From Flaccisagitta enflata (lineage: Eukaryota > Chaetognatha > Sagittoidea > Aphragmophora), in the NCBI GenBank assembly GCA_965153355.1, contig OZ231126.1:72478001-72542000 (forward strand): 64,000 nucleotides of DNA, written 5' to 3'. Both the position numbers and the translations under genes were made by a program. This document shows, piece by piece, positions 1 to 13,070 of the stretch; the stretch's first letter is position 1; the number at the start of each line of letters is the position of its first letter. The notes under the pieces were generated by a model. It worked only from the letters and a program-made list of their open reading frames with translations. It had not been told where the DNA came from and did not search any database.

Positions 1-1079
<1,079 letters not shown>

Positions 1080-1168
1080 ATTCATTTTGCGTTTGCGTAA
1101 TTAACATTTTCTGTTCTGGAAAGACGTATAATTTGAACAAAAAATCACACGGGCACAATTAATTAAAA

Positions 1169-1358
1169 CAAGGCCGAATACACGGCTACCCTACTCGCGT
1201 ACGGTTGGGCAGGGGCAGTGATGGAGAAGGTCACTGAGGAATTTGGCAAGAGCAGAGAGCTCAAAAACGCAGAAATAATAAAATGGGGACCCACGGACGG
1301 ACGGACGGGCGGACGCACGGACGAAGCAGGGTGTACAGTGGCGTAGCACGCGACTAAA
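1169..1358 (+). mobile_element. Type A element, copy A1
   Basis: Starts ACAAGGCCGAATACACGGCT, followed by TTGGGCAGGGGCAG, a short spacer, a (GACG)n-like core and the right-end hairpin GCGTAGCACGCGACTAAAA. Non-coding and too short for a transposase. Shared with the second copy of the duplicated block, so it predates the duplication. Confidence 0.85.
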
Positions 1359-2408
1359 AGGATAAAAACAATGTAGCAGAGGCACAGAAAAGCGGACTCA
1401 TAAAGTCATGATAAGGAAACAAGGCCAAGAGATGTCCAATAGATGTAAGATGTAAGATATTAAGATACAAATTATTAAGATATAAAGATATAATGATATG
1501 AAAATATAAAGATACTGCGATAAAGAGAAAAATATACACTGATTCCTCCCACATCCCCCCTCCCCACCCCCCCCCCCTCCCCAACGCCTCCCCGCCCCCC
1601 ACGCCTTCCCACGCCTCCCAACTTTAAAACACAGTCTAGTCACTTACAAATTTCATTGCCAATTCGTATGAAAGGGATCACAAAGTGAGATATTCCGTGG
1701 CGTTCTACTTAAGCGTATTAAACCGCAAAAAATCGTTTCAAAAATGCAAAAAAAATGGATTACTGTGACAAAAGTTATGAATTTTTGTCACAAAAATGCT
1801 GGAAAAGGCCGTTTTGAAACGGGCGTTCTTATGCAGTTTCAAAACGATCTTATATGGTCATTTCAAAACCACAAGTATGCGCAACTTTTGAAACGAATAT
1901 TGAGGCATAGTTGACGTATCAAAACTTAACAATTCTAAAGTTTCAGAACCATAAGATTTTTGTGTTTCAAAACGCTTGAAAACAGCGCTAAAGTAACAGC
2001 CAGCAAGGGAAAATATCTATTCATCTTTGTAATCTTATCACCTTTTTTCCCGTTTTGAAAATGCAAAAAAATGAAGTATTGAAACTAAGAAAAAATGCGT
2101 TTAAAAATTGAAAAATGGTTATATGCTAGCTGACTTTACCCAAACTGAAATAAATGGAAGAGGGCTCCGTTAGCCCTCACTGACTGGTTGATATGCACGC
2201 CACTCTTGGTTTTCCATAACACTGAAACTGAAAGACATCTTTTTGGGGAGTGCGTATCGTAATTTAGAATCTGAATTACGCCCCTTCAAGAATGTTCATA
2301 ACTTAGAATCTAAGTTACAAACATATCAAAATGTTCATAACTTAGAATGTCTGTCTTTCTATCCTGTGTTCATTATTTAGAATCTATTTAGAATCTCTTT
2401 CTCTCTTT

Positions 2409-2562
<154 letters not shown>

Positions 2563-2663
2563 GCTTTGTTGGTAGCCGTGTATCTGGTCTTGGAAACGCA
2601 AGTTTAACAAATGCTGTGTCCATTTGACCCTCCATTGTCAGTTAAAAAAGTCACACTAACAAT

Positions 2664-3141
2664 TAGTCATCCAAGGGTCCCACATGTTCAGCGGTACCCG
2701 ATACTCTGCTGGGAGAGATTTAGTGAAAGCTGAGTGTGAGCATGGCAGCGGCTCAAAAAAGCTGATATCCTGTAGGACACAGGGGTGAGTTTCCATGTTA
2801 TTCAATGAGATTTTTTTCTTTTTTTGTCAATTTCCAATGCTATCTAATGGGAATTTCTGCATTTTCTTTATTTTTCATCTATTTTCCGTGTTATTCACTG
2901 GGGATTTCTGCATATTTGCATTTTCTCTCCATTTTTCATGTTATTCCATGAAAATTTTTGTATTTTTCAGTTTTTGTCAATTTTCCATGTTTTTCAATAG
3001 GGTTTGAGGTTTCTGGCCTAAGGAGGCGGGGGGGGGGGGATGGAGGTACGGACGGACGGATGGATGGACAGAAGGACGTACGGATGAATTTGCCCTCTGT
3101 GCCCTACAGGACACCTGCATTTTGGGGCTGCTGCTCAAAAA
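2664..3141 (+). mobile_element. Type C element, copy C1 (diverged)
   Basis: Leader AGTCATCCAAGGGTCCCACA, then TTCAGCGGTACCCGAT, a degenerate CAGCGGCTC block, TCCTGTAGGACACAGGGG, AT-rich repeats built on CCATGTTATTCAATG, a poly-G run with GACG repeats, and the inverse end CCTACAGGACACC...GCTGCTCAAAAAG. It is the most diverged near-complete type C copy in the window. Confidence 0.75.
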
Positions 3142-3154
3142 GCACATAAAAGAC

Positions 3155-3158
<4 letters not shown>

Positions 3159-3252
<94 letters not shown>

Positions 3253-3330
3253 GAGAGAAGAGAGAGAAGAAAGAGAGAAAGAGAGCAAGAGAGTGAGAGC
3301 CAAAGAGCAAGAGAGCAAGAGAGAGAGACA
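3159..3330. repeat. (GA)n microsatellite
   Basis: Pure GA to about 3243, then GA interrupted by AAGA, GGAG and GCAAG. Right-arm partner of the (CT)n tract at 2413. Confidence 0.97.
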
Positions 3331-3495
3331 TTCTAAGTAGATTCTAAGCAATGAACAAAGGATAGAAAGACAAACATTCTGAGGATTCTGAGGAGCGCAC
3401 ATAAAAAAATGTTCATAACTTAGAATCTAAGTAACGCACAAAAGGCCAATTCTAAATTATGCACATTAGAAAAATCTAAATTACGAGCTGTCCCC

Positions 3496-3575
3496 TTTTT
3501 GGGCAGCAGCTCCAAAGGGGTTGATGACCTATGCTTTCACACATGGGGAGTTTTCTCCTCCTCTTTCTTCTTCGC
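3496..3575. mobile_element. Type B terminal block, solitary
   Basis: TTTTTGGGCAGCAGCTCC, AAAGGGGTTGATGACC, TATGCTTTCACACAT and a pyrimidine-rich tail, the same order as in complete type B elements. No matching right end before the duplicated block starts, so probably a truncated remnant. Confidence 0.7.
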
Positions 3576-3578
3576 AGA

Positions 3579-3818
<240 letters not shown>

Positions 3819-3906
3819 ATTCATTTTGCATTTGCGTAATTAACATTTTCTGTTCTGGAAAGACGTATAATTTGAACAAAAAATCACACGGGCACAATTA
3901 ATTAAA

Positions 3907-4097
3907 ACAAGGCCGAATACACGGCTACCCTACTCGCGTACGGTTGGGCAGGGGCAGTGATGGAGAAGGTCACTTAGGAATTTGGCAAGAGCAGAGAGCT
4001 CAAAAACGCAGAAATAATAAAATGGGGACCGACGGACGGACGGATGGGCGGACGCACGGACGAAGCAGGGTGTACAGTGGCGTAGCACGCGACTAAA
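3907..4097 (+). mobile_element. Type A element, copy A2
   Basis: Nearly identical to A1 because it lies in the duplicated block; differs from it by a few substitutions around the GACG core. Confidence 0.85.
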
Positions 4098-4724
4098 AGG
4101 ATAAAAACAATGTAGCAGAGGCACAGAAAAGCGGACTCATAAAGTCATGGTAAGGAAACAAGGCCAAGAGATGTCCAATAGATGTAAGATGTAAGATATT
4201 AAGATACAAATTATTAAGATATAAAGATATAATGATATGAAAATATAAAGATACTGCGATAAAGAGAAAAATATACACTGATTCCTCCCACATCCCCCCT
4301 CCCCACCCCCCCCCCCTCCCCAACGCCTCCCCGCCCCCCACGCCTTCCCACGCCTCCCAACTTTAAAACACAGTCTAGTCACTTACGAATTTCATTGCCA
4401 ATTCGTATGAAAGGGATCACAAAGTGAGATATTCCGTGGCGTTCTACTTAAGCGTATTAAACCGCAAAAAATCGTTTCAAAAATGCAAAAAAAATAGATT
4501 ACTGTGACAAAAGTTATGAATTTTTGTCACAAAAATGCTGGAAAAGGCCGTTTTGAAACGGGCGTTCTTATGCAGTTTCAAAACGATCTTATATGGTCGT
4601 TTCAAAACCACAAGTATGCGCAACTTTTGAAACGAATATTGAGGGATAGTTGACGTATCAAAACTTAACAATTCTAAAGTTTCAGAACCATAAGATTTTT
4701 GTGTTTCAAAACTGAAAGACATCC

Positions 4725-5160
4725 TTTTGGGCAGCAGCTCCAAAGGGGTTGATGACCTTTGCTTTCACACATGGGGAGTTTTCTCCTCCTCTTTCTTCTT
4801 CTCCTGTGTATCCCCCTTCCCCCCAACCTCTAGGTCCATATCTCAGCCTCAAGGCCCATATCCTAGCGTCGAGGCTTATGTCCCAGCCTCGAGGCCCAAA
4901 TCCCAGACTTGAGGCCCAAATTCCAACCTCAAGGCCTGGAATTTGGGCCTTAGAGTTGGGATTTGGGCCTCGAGACTGGAATTTGGGCCTCGGGGCTGGG
5001 ATATGGGCCTAGACTAGAGCTTAGGGGGAGGGAGGAGGAGGAGGAGGAAAGGAGTAGGAGAAGGAGGAAAAAATACCCCTTATGTGTGAAAGCATAGGTC
5101 ATTGACCTCTTTGGGTCCGCTGCTCTGCTCTCTCCCCCAATCACAATCATAACCATCTTA
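4725..5160 (+). mobile_element. Type B element, copy B1
   Basis: Left block TTTGGGCAGCAGCTCC and GATGACCTTTGCTTTCACAC; a 20-bp minisatellite (CCTCAAGGCCCATATCCCAG and variants, switching orientation near 4935); then GGAGGAGGAGG and the inverse end TGTGTGAAAGCATAGGTCAT with GGTCCGCTGCTCTGC. The array itself is a hairpin because its unit reverses about halfway. Confidence 0.8.
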
Positions 5161-5330
5161 TGCTTTTGCGACTATTTTATCTACCCCAAAATTACAGTCT
5201 TGAGGCCCAAATTCTAGCCTGAAGGCCCAAATCCTTACCTGGAGTCCCTGATCCTTGAAGCCCAAATCTTAGCCTCAAGTCCCAATCCCACCCAAGAGAC
5301 CCAGATCCCAACCTCAAAACTCTGAAAGAG
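5161..5330. repeat. Remnant 20-bp minisatellite
   Basis: Loose repeats of the type TTGAGGCCCAAATTCTAGCC, the unit used in type B arrays, outside any clear pair of ends. Confidence 0.6.
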
Positions 5331-5454
5331 GCTTAGTCCGTCTGTCCTCCAACGGTTCATCCATTATGCTTGAGTTAAAAGTGCAAAAATGCACAAACTT
5401 AAATGAAATTGCAGTTGTGATAATCTCTTTGTGTGTTTGTGCCAAAAAGCTTAC

Positions 5455-5590
5455 TTTTTGCAGTTTTGAAACTGCAAAAAATTGAAGTTTTGAAACTGCA
5501 AAAAAATGAAGTTTTGAAACTGCCAAAAAATCAAGTTTTGAAACTGCAAAAAATTGAAGTTGTGAAACTGCAAGAAATTGAAGCAAAAAA
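5455..5590. repeat. About 25-bp tandem repeat built on GTTTTGAAAC
   Basis: About five imperfect copies of AATTGAAGTTTTGAAACTGC. The core CAGTTTTGAAACTG is nearly self-complementary. The same word recurs singly at 1810-1970, 4550-4710 and 5710-5860, so the region is a patchwork of this motif. Confidence 0.8.
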
Positions 5591-7324
5591 ACGGCTATTT
5601 CATATTTCATAATTTCATTGCCACTTTTTCCAAGTTCCAAAACGATAAAAACTAGCTGGCTTGAGGTAAGAAAAAAATGATATTTTAGACATGTTCTCTA
5701 AAACCCTTTTTATGCAGTTTTGAAACACCCAAAGAAAGCCGTTTTAAAACGGCAAGTATGCCTGCGTTTTGAAACCCCAGATTACTGCCACTAAAGGACA
5801 TTGTTGTATGCATAAATGGTTTTTTGGTCGTTCTGAAACTGTTGCATACTAGAAGTTTTGAGACGTCGTTCCTCTATTTGGGACAAAAACGCAATAAGAA
5901 CGCCGACGAAATACCTGCACAAAGTTCACAGTATTGCCAGGTGACGCGATGAACCTTGTTTGATCTTTCGAAGAATACATAACAAAATAAAGTCTGTGAG
6001 CTACAATAGTCTTAAGCTAGATAAAAGAAACCATTCATATACATCTTTTTTTTTTTGCTCAAACTCAATCTTTGACTTAAGAAAAGATCAGCTTTTCTCC
6101 TCTTCTCGGCTCAAAGATACATACAGTGGATCTCGTCTAGAGTTAAGACAATCCATATGGCATATTCCATAGTATGTTAACAAATGTAATAGCATGTAAA
6201 CTAGTGATAATGGTCAAGTGATAAAATGAATATAGACTATCAAAGGATGCTTATCATTTGTAATAACCATTGATCATTTCAGAAAAAAATCATATTCTCA
6301 ACCAAAACAAACATGTATCAAAGTATTAAGAGTTTCCTGGTTGACCTGAACCGATCACTTTTGTTTCTTGTAAAAAGATAATTTTGAGGTCATAAAGCAC
6401 AAAACGCAAAAAGAAAACTAGTGTTTGTGGTTTCCTCGAAAAGTAGAATAAAATTTTCTGTAAAAGATTATGATGATGCAGCTTAAATACTGTAAAGCAT
6501 TGTTTCAGGGATCAATCGTTTTCTGCAATGTTCCGCATCATGGTCAGTTACCATGAAAGCATATTCACATGTAATTCCATTTGTACCGCTCCACTTGCTA
6601 CAACTTTCCCTTAAGATACATTTTGAATATGTCGCTTGTTTGGCCTTTGCTTAAGATTATCAAACGTGAATTCATTCCTCTGCGATAGTCTAAGAGAATG
6701 TATTGAAGCAAATTATGAGTAATGCCCTCGTAGGATGTCCGTTCAAAATATTGATGTTTTAGAGGGAAACAGAAATATGCTTTGGTAGCATTTTCGACCA
6801 GTCTTTTTTCTATACATGAGTTCGGTGGTATAGTCTTATTCCATACAGATTATGCCTCCATTATTTCAATTTAAGGCGAGAAATATTCTTTTTTCTGTTT
6901 CACAATTTTGTTCTCTGGAGATTTTTACGAGAGTGAATTCCAAATTCAAAATCATATGATATCATAGAGGCGACCTCGCGTCTCTACTAGAGGGTGGTCT
7001 GGTCCTTCTGTTAGTTCATTTGTTTACGCCTTCATTGTAGTTAATTATGCTTTACAATGGTAATCATTTTTTGCTATAAAGAGGTCCACACAAAGAAACA
7101 GACAGAGAGCCAGCTGTCGAGAGAGACACAGACAGTGAAACAGATCATAAATTTTCAAACAAGCAGACCAAATAACTAGACTTCGTTTTGGACCTACAGG
7201 AGACAGCGCTGAGATTAGAATGAAGGAAACAAGCCCGACCGTGTATTGATCATGTGACGTATGTATGGACGAACAGACGGGTGAAAAGACTCTCAAAACA
7301 TGTTGGTTGATCATTTGTTTCAGT
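5591..7324. other. Unique AT-rich DNA
   Basis: No supported gene. The segment around 6540-6770 is a diverged relative of the foldback at 35225-35790: both contain GCTACAACTTTCCC, a CGTTTGG/TTGTTTGGC stretch and CAAAATATTGAT in the same order. The rest looks single-copy within the window. Confidence 0.55.
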
Positions 7325-7745
7325 GTAGGATCTCACCGTGGCCAAAAACAGCCGAGAAACGCGATTTTTGCACAGGCGTAACGGACCGACCGACCAACCG
7401 ACCCGAAGTGGGAGAGTCTTTTCGGCGAAGGTTGAGAGATTCTCTCATCGGTTGGGACTCAGTGATGGGTAATAGCTAGCTAGTGTTGAGGGTAGGCCAT
7501 AGGACATCATGATGTGGAATCTGACACCAAAAGACCCGGTGGCGCCGCCCATGTGGTGGGTCGATTGGCCTTCATTGAAAGCCTTCAAACCGCGCTCAAT
7601 ATACACCCCAGTGATTCCCTGGGCTACAACAACAACAACGGACGGACGGACCGACGGACCGACGGATGGACCGACGGACGAACGGACGGACCGACGGACG
7701 GACGGTCAGACCCTCTTATAGAGATGCGTTCCTGACGGACGCATC
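7325..7745 (+). mobile_element. Type A-like element with a different terminal hairpin
   Basis: A (GACG)n/(GACC)n core at 7639-7707 is followed by AGATGCGTTCCTGACGGACG and CATCTAAAAAGG. The hairpin AGATGCGT...ACGCATCT followed by AAAAA has the layout of the type A right end with a different stem sequence. Left boundary uncertain. Confidence 0.5.
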
Positions 7746-7925
7746 TAAAAAGGCAAATGTCAACTTAGGAAATGAAATTTCCTGTGGCCATGGGCAACTT
7801 TCACGATATCGATGAAAATCAGTGGAGCTCACACAAAGCAAGGCGAGAAGGGAATGGAGAAATAGAAGGCGATGGATGGAGATTTGTTTTTTTAAACTCC
7901 AATAATAGGATTTAGGTTGGTGGCA

Positions 7926-8403
<478 letters not shown>

Positions 8404-8741
8404 CAAAGCAGCGAGCAGTCTTGTAGGCCGCGCGCGCGGGTACAACTGTACCTGCAACCTGTGAAAGAACATTATCGCAAACAAAAAAAATGAATGTATG
8501 ATAATTTATCATTGATAAAGGGGGGAGAGAGAGAGGGAGAGAGAAAGGAGAGAGTTACGTAGAGAAGCTTGGGTATGAGGGGGCATTGCTTTGCTCACCC
8601 CTGCTGCAGCGTAGCAGAGCAAGTGAAGTTGGTTCGTTCTTGTGCATCTTCGCGACGCCAAGACGATGGAAACAGAGAAGCTGAGGCCTGAGGATGACAC
8701 AAAAACCTGACTCGAGATAATGAGTTTTCTTCGTATCTGAA
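8404..8741. other. Non-coding spacer
   Basis: A GCGCGCGCG run near 8430 and a short GAGA tract near 8525; otherwise nothing recognised. Confidence 0.5.
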
Positions 8742-8868
8742 AACAAAGCCGGATACACGGCAAGGCAGTGGCGGACGGTTGGGCAGGGGCAGTTTTGCAA
8801 AAAAAAAAGCTCGCCATTTAAGAATTTGAGGGATGGACCGACGGTCGGACCGACACAGCGAGGTGTAT
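8742..8868 (+). mobile_element. Type A element, copy A3 (right end missing)
   Basis: Starts ACAAAGCCGGATACACGGCA, then GGCGGACGGTTGGGCAGGGG, the subtype also seen at 18135. The core GACCGACGG is present, but the terminal hairpin is replaced by sequence running into the GT tract. Confidence 0.7.
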
Positions 8869-8889
8869 TGTTAGTGTGAGTGTGTTATG

Positions 8890-9042
<153 letters not shown>

Positions 9043-9118
9043 ACTGCGACTCGTAGCCTCTTAACGGAGGTGAAACTACCGGGTACCCAGCCAAAGAAAG
9101 TATGAGAGAAACATGTTT

Positions 9119-9324
9119 CTAGTCGCGTGCTACACGACTCTACACCCCGCTTTGTCAGTCCGTCGGTCCGTCCATTGGTCCGTCCGTCGGTCCGTCACAC
9201 TTTACTTTTTTTTTGGTTTTTGCGGTCTTTGGCCTCACTGCTCCTGCCCAAGTGATCAAGTAACTTCAAATACGGCCCCTGCACACCCGCACGCGACTGG
9301 GGTAGCCGTGTACCCGGCCTTGTT
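9119..9324 (-). mobile_element. Type A element, copy A4
   Basis: Read on the plus strand: hairpin CTAGTCGCGTGCTACACGAC, TCTACACCCCGCTTTGTC, GTCC/GTCG repeats, CACACTTTACTTTTTTT, GCCTCACTGCTCCTGCCC and the terminal GGGTAGCCGTGTACCCGGCC TTGTT. Both ends present. Confidence 0.85.
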
Positions 9325-9548
9325 GACGTCACGAAGTGAATAGGAACAACCATACGGTTCTTACCCCGATATGTTCTATTACCTTTAAGTCGACTTTCAA
9401 GTGAAACCATAATCATACAAAGCAAAAAAGCTAGAATACGAATTTAAGAAATTGATATTCCTTAGTGGAACTAGAATTCAATCATCGTCTAGGAATTCAC
9501 AAAACAATGAAGGAGGAAGACAAAAGAGCTCTAACAAAAAATTAGTTG

Positions 9549-9555
9549 AGAAGAG

Positions 9556-9646
<91 letters not shown>

Positions 9647-9660
9647 GAAAGAAAGGAAAT

Positions 9661-9740
<80 letters not shown>

Positions 9741-9872
9741 ATGGAAAAAAGAATGGAAAGAAAGAAAGAAAGAAACAAAGAAAGAGAAATTGAAAGAATA
9801 CAAATTAGGAGCAGACGTAAGTAAAGAATGGTTAATACAAATGAGTTACGAAAGGAAGAAAAAAGAAGAAAA

Positions 9873-9909
<37 letters not shown>

Positions 9910-9911
9910 GA

Positions 9912-9943
<32 letters not shown>

Positions 9944-10171
9944 AGAAAGAAAGAAAGAAAGGAAAGAATGAAAGAAAGAATGAATGATGGAAAGAAAGAA
10001 AAAGAAAGAAAGAAGAAAAGAAAGGAAAAAAAAGAGAAGAATGAAAGAAAGAAAAAGAAAGAAAGAAAGAAAGAAGAGAAAGAAAGAGAGAAAGATAGAA
10101 GACAGAATGAAAGAAAGAATGAATGATAGAAGAAAGAAAAAAGAATGAATGAAGAAGAAGAAAGAAAGAAA

Positions 10172-10228
<57 letters not shown>

Positions 10229-10261
10229 AAAAAGAAAGAAAGAAAGAAAGAAAGAAAGAAA

Positions 10262-10349
<88 letters not shown>

Positions 10350-10357
10350 ACGAAAGT
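9549..10357. repeat. (GA)n and (GAAA)n compound microsatellite
   Basis: GA repeats (9549-9645) pass into GAAA repeats to about 9790, a 60-bp interruption near 9795-9850, then GAAA repeats with GAA, AATG and poly-A interruptions to 10357. About 800 bp of purine-only top strand; the long Ser-Phe-Leu frame on the minus strand is the repeat read through. Confidence 0.97.
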
Positions 10358-10467
10358 AAGTCTTAGAAGTCGGAATGGTAAACACAAATGAGTTACCTAA
10401 GGATTTTTTGGAGTCTAAAACGTAGGCAGAGAAAATACTCGACGTAATTTTCCCGCCATTGGAAAGA

Positions 10468-10696
10468 ACAAGGCCAACACCTATAGTTTGCGTGCGAGAC
10501 TTAGAGAATGACTTAGTATGATTTAGAATGACTTAGATTGACTTGGTATACTCTTAAATGACTTGAAATGACTTAAGGGAATAAAATTGATAAAAAAAGT
10601 AAATGTGTGACGGACAGACAGACAGACAGACCGACCAACCGACTGACTGACGGACGGACAAAGCGGGATGTAGAATCACGTGCACGCGACTAAAAA
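10468..10696 (+). mobile_element. Type A element, copy A5 (GTTGGCC subtype)
   Basis: Left end ACAAGGCCAACACCTATAGT rather than GGCCGGATAC; then degenerate ATGACTTAGA units (10505-10570), (GACA/GACG)n, ACAAAGCGGGATGTAGAATC and the hairpin ACGTGCACGCGACTAAAAA. Same subtype as 22463 and 44322. Confidence 0.82.
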
Positions 10697-10710
10697 CAAA
10701 GAGAAAGAAA

Positions 10711-10934
10711 ACAAGGCCGGATACACGGCTACCCCAGTCGCGTGCGAGTGGGCAGGGGCCATAATTGAGGTCAGTGGAACATTTGGGCAGGAGCAATAAG
10801 ACCAAAAGCCCCATTAACGCCAAAAAAGTAAAGTGTGACGGATGGACGGACCGACCAACCGACGGACAGACGAACGGACCGACGGACGGACCGACAAAGC
10901 GGGGTGTAGAGTCGCGTAGCACGCGACTAAAAAA
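10711..10934 (+). mobile_element. Type A element, copy A6
   Basis: ACAAGGCCGGATACACGGCT, GTGCGAGTGGGCAGGGGCCA, CATTTGGGCAGGAGCA, (GACG/GACC)n, ACAAAGCGGGGTGTAGAGTC and the end GCGTAGCACGCGACTAAAAA. Complete; only 15 bp after A5. Confidence 0.88.
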
Positions 10935-11069
10935 GAAAGGAAAAGAAAGGAAGGTGGAAAGATGTATTGAAATTGAATTACAAAACTAAACCGAAGCGTA
11001 CAATGTTGATTGGATCATGATTATTAGGGTGGTATTAGGGTGGTATTTCATGATGCCATCGGAGAAAAT

Positions 11070-11369
11070 TAGGAGTCGCAATAGTTAACTTTAACTAGCT
11101 AGTTAACTAGTTAAAATTCTAAAAAACCCTATAGTTAACTCTAAGAAATTAACTTATTTAAGCAGTTGACGATTTCTATGGAAAAATGGGGGAAAAATCA
11201 CCTTGTTTTTCTTTAAATGACATGTAATTTTTTTGACATTAAGAAAAAACATTTTGATTGTAACACAGAAACATGCCGTTTATAAGTTGTTAGCTAGTTA
11301 ACTAGCGAAATTTTTAGTTAGTTTACTATCAACTAGTGAATTTGAATAACTAAAGTATTGCGACTCCTA
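11070..11369. mobile_element. hAT-like foldback MITE
   Basis: A 300-bp element with terminal inverted repeats TAGGAGTCGCAATA and TATTGCGACTCCTA, flanked on both sides by GAGAAAAT (11062-11069 and 11370-11377), an exact 8-bp target-site duplication. Eight-bp duplications and TAG-starting ends suit the hAT superfamily; P-type elements also make 8 bp. The interior is rich in GTTAACTAG words. No transposase frame. Confidence 0.85.
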
Positions 11370-11400
11370 GAGAAAATGTGATCATTTCCTTCATACATGA

Positions 11401-11582
11401 AGAATCCAAAATTTGGGGGTTATAAAATAAACTTTACTCATGACCGCCGCCCTACCCCTTTCCCATTAAAAAGTATGGGAAGCATTGGAAGAGAAGATCA
11501 TTCCTGCACATCTCCTATGGAAAATAGGGGGGTTGGCGATCATGAGTAAACTTTTATCCGATTACCCCCAAATTTTGGAATT
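11401..11582. mobile_element. Short foldback element
   Basis: The left arm has AATCCAAAATTTGGGGGTTA and AAACTTTACTCATGA; the right arm has the reverse complement TCATGAGTAAACTTTTATCC and ACCCCCAAATTTTGGAATTC. Arms about 45 bp, loop about 85 bp. It begins just after the hAT-like MITE. No target duplication identified. Confidence 0.7.
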
Positions 11583-11710
11583 CTCATTTACGAAGAAATT
11601 GGTCTTTTTTTCTTCAATTCCAACATGGATTTTGAAGTCTATTGTAGTCTAGTTTTCATCAGGGTTCCTTTCAGGTTCACATGACTTTTCCTTAATTTGA
11701 AGAAAAAAAC

Positions 11711-11835
11711 AGTCATCCAAGGATTGCACATGGTCAGCAGTACCCAATGCTTAATTGCTGTGGCAATGTAGCGAAGTCAGTGTAGGGCAGCAGCCTTAAA
11801 GTTGTTGATGTACTATAGAGCACCAGAATGAATTT
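11711..11835 (+). mobile_element. Type C leader remnant
   Basis: AGTCATCCAAGGATTGCACA and TGGTCAGCAGTACCCAATGC, then a decayed GGGCAGCAGCC block. No array or right end. Confidence 0.6.
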
Positions 11836-12096
11836 TCATAATTACTAATCTAACAGGGGCCATGGATGTGTTTGAATGGTGAAAAAAGAGCTGGGAGAAG
11901 GCTGATTTTAGGTTTGAAAGGGCTGATTTCAAATCTGTGGGAACTCATTTTTGTCGGGAAGAGGGTGATTTCAGGTCTTCAAGACTGATTTTAGGCCTCA
12001 GGAAGTTTAATTGTGGCTGAAAGGATTAATACAAAGGATTTGTTTTAGGCCAATAATGGTTAATTTCTTGTTTGAAGGGTTTATTTCAGGCTTGAA

Positions 12097-12185
12097 CCAG
12101 TTGCCCAAGGGCAATATGTGGTCAGTGATTCACGTTGCCCTGCTTTGCAGAATTGTGAATTGGAGTGAGAGAAAGCAGGGCAGCG
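12097..12185 (+). mobile_element. Type D leader remnant
   Basis: CAGTTGCCCAAGGGCAATAT, GTGGTCAGTGATTCACG, TTGCCCTGCTTTGCAG and AAGCAGGGCAGCG, interrupted at the GCGG position by the following (GA)n tract. The TGCCCTGCTTT...AAAGCAGGGCA stem is intact. Confidence 0.7.
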
Positions 12186-12188
12186 ACA

Positions 12189-12189
<1 letters not shown>

Positions 12190-12228
<39 letters not shown>

Positions 12229-12271
12229 ACACACACACACACACAGACATAGAGAGAGACACAGAGACAGA

Positions 12272-12311
<40 letters not shown>
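12190..12311. repeat. (GA)n/(CA)n compound microsatellite
   Basis: GA, then CA, a GACA/GAGA mixture, then CA again. Confidence 0.97.
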
Positions 12312-12397
12312 GGGGCAAAGGAGAAGGTACTGCCACTACTGCCATGGCAGTACCTCTTGTCAGGACACCAAAGCTGTAGGGACACCAGTTTAAGAAA

Positions 12398-13070
12398 AAT
12401 AGTCACAAAAGCGTTAGATGGTCAGCGGTACCCGTTGCCCCTATGTGAGTGTATGTGGATGTGTGATGGTGAGAGGGGCAGCGGCCCCAAAGGGGCCAAT
12501 GACCTATGCTCAGTATGCTTTGAGGTATGAGGCTGAGATTTGAGCCTTGATGCTGGGATTTAACCCTCAAGTCCAGAATTTGAGCTTCGAGAAATAATTT
12601 GAGCCTTGAGGCTGGGATTTGAGCCTCGAAGCTGGGAATTGAGTCTCAAAGCTGGGAATCAAGTCTCCATGCTGGGAGGCGGGGAGGCTGGGATTTGAGC
12701 TTTGAGGCTGAGCCTCACCACTGTCAATTGAGCCTTGAGGCTGGGAACTGAGCGTCAAAGCTGGGATTTGAGCCTCGAGGCTAGGATTGAAGCCTCAAGG
12801 CTGGGATCGATGCCTCAACACTGTGAATTGAGCCTTAAGGCTGGTAACTGAGCCTCAAAGCTGGGATTTAAGCCTCGAGGCTGGGATTTAAGCCTCAAGG
12901 CTGGGGTTTGAGCCTTAAAGCTGGGATTTGAGCCTTGAGACTGGGATTTGACCTTTGAGGCTGGAAATTGAGCCTCGGGGCTGGGATTTGAGACTTGAGG
13001 CAGGGGGGGGGCGGAGGAGAGGGATAAAGTCCTGCATATGTGAAAGCATAGGTCAGCAGCCCCCGAAGGG
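12398..13070 (+). mobile_element. Type B element, copy B2
   Basis: Leader ATAGTCACAAAAGCGTTAGA, common box TGGTCAGCGGTACCCGTTGC, stem GCCCCTA...GAGGGGC, block GGGCAGCGGCCCCAAAGGGG, GACCTATGCTCAGTATG; a 20-bp array from about 12530 to 12990 (CTGGGATTTGAGCCTCGAGG, roughly twenty diverged copies); poly-G; inverse end TGTGAAAGCATAGGTCAGCA with CCCCCGAAGGG. One of the fullest copies. Confidence 0.85.

Noticed and set aside
9542-10387. 281-codon minus-strand frame
   Set aside because: Entirely Ser-Phe-Leu from (GAAA)n and (GA)n repeats.
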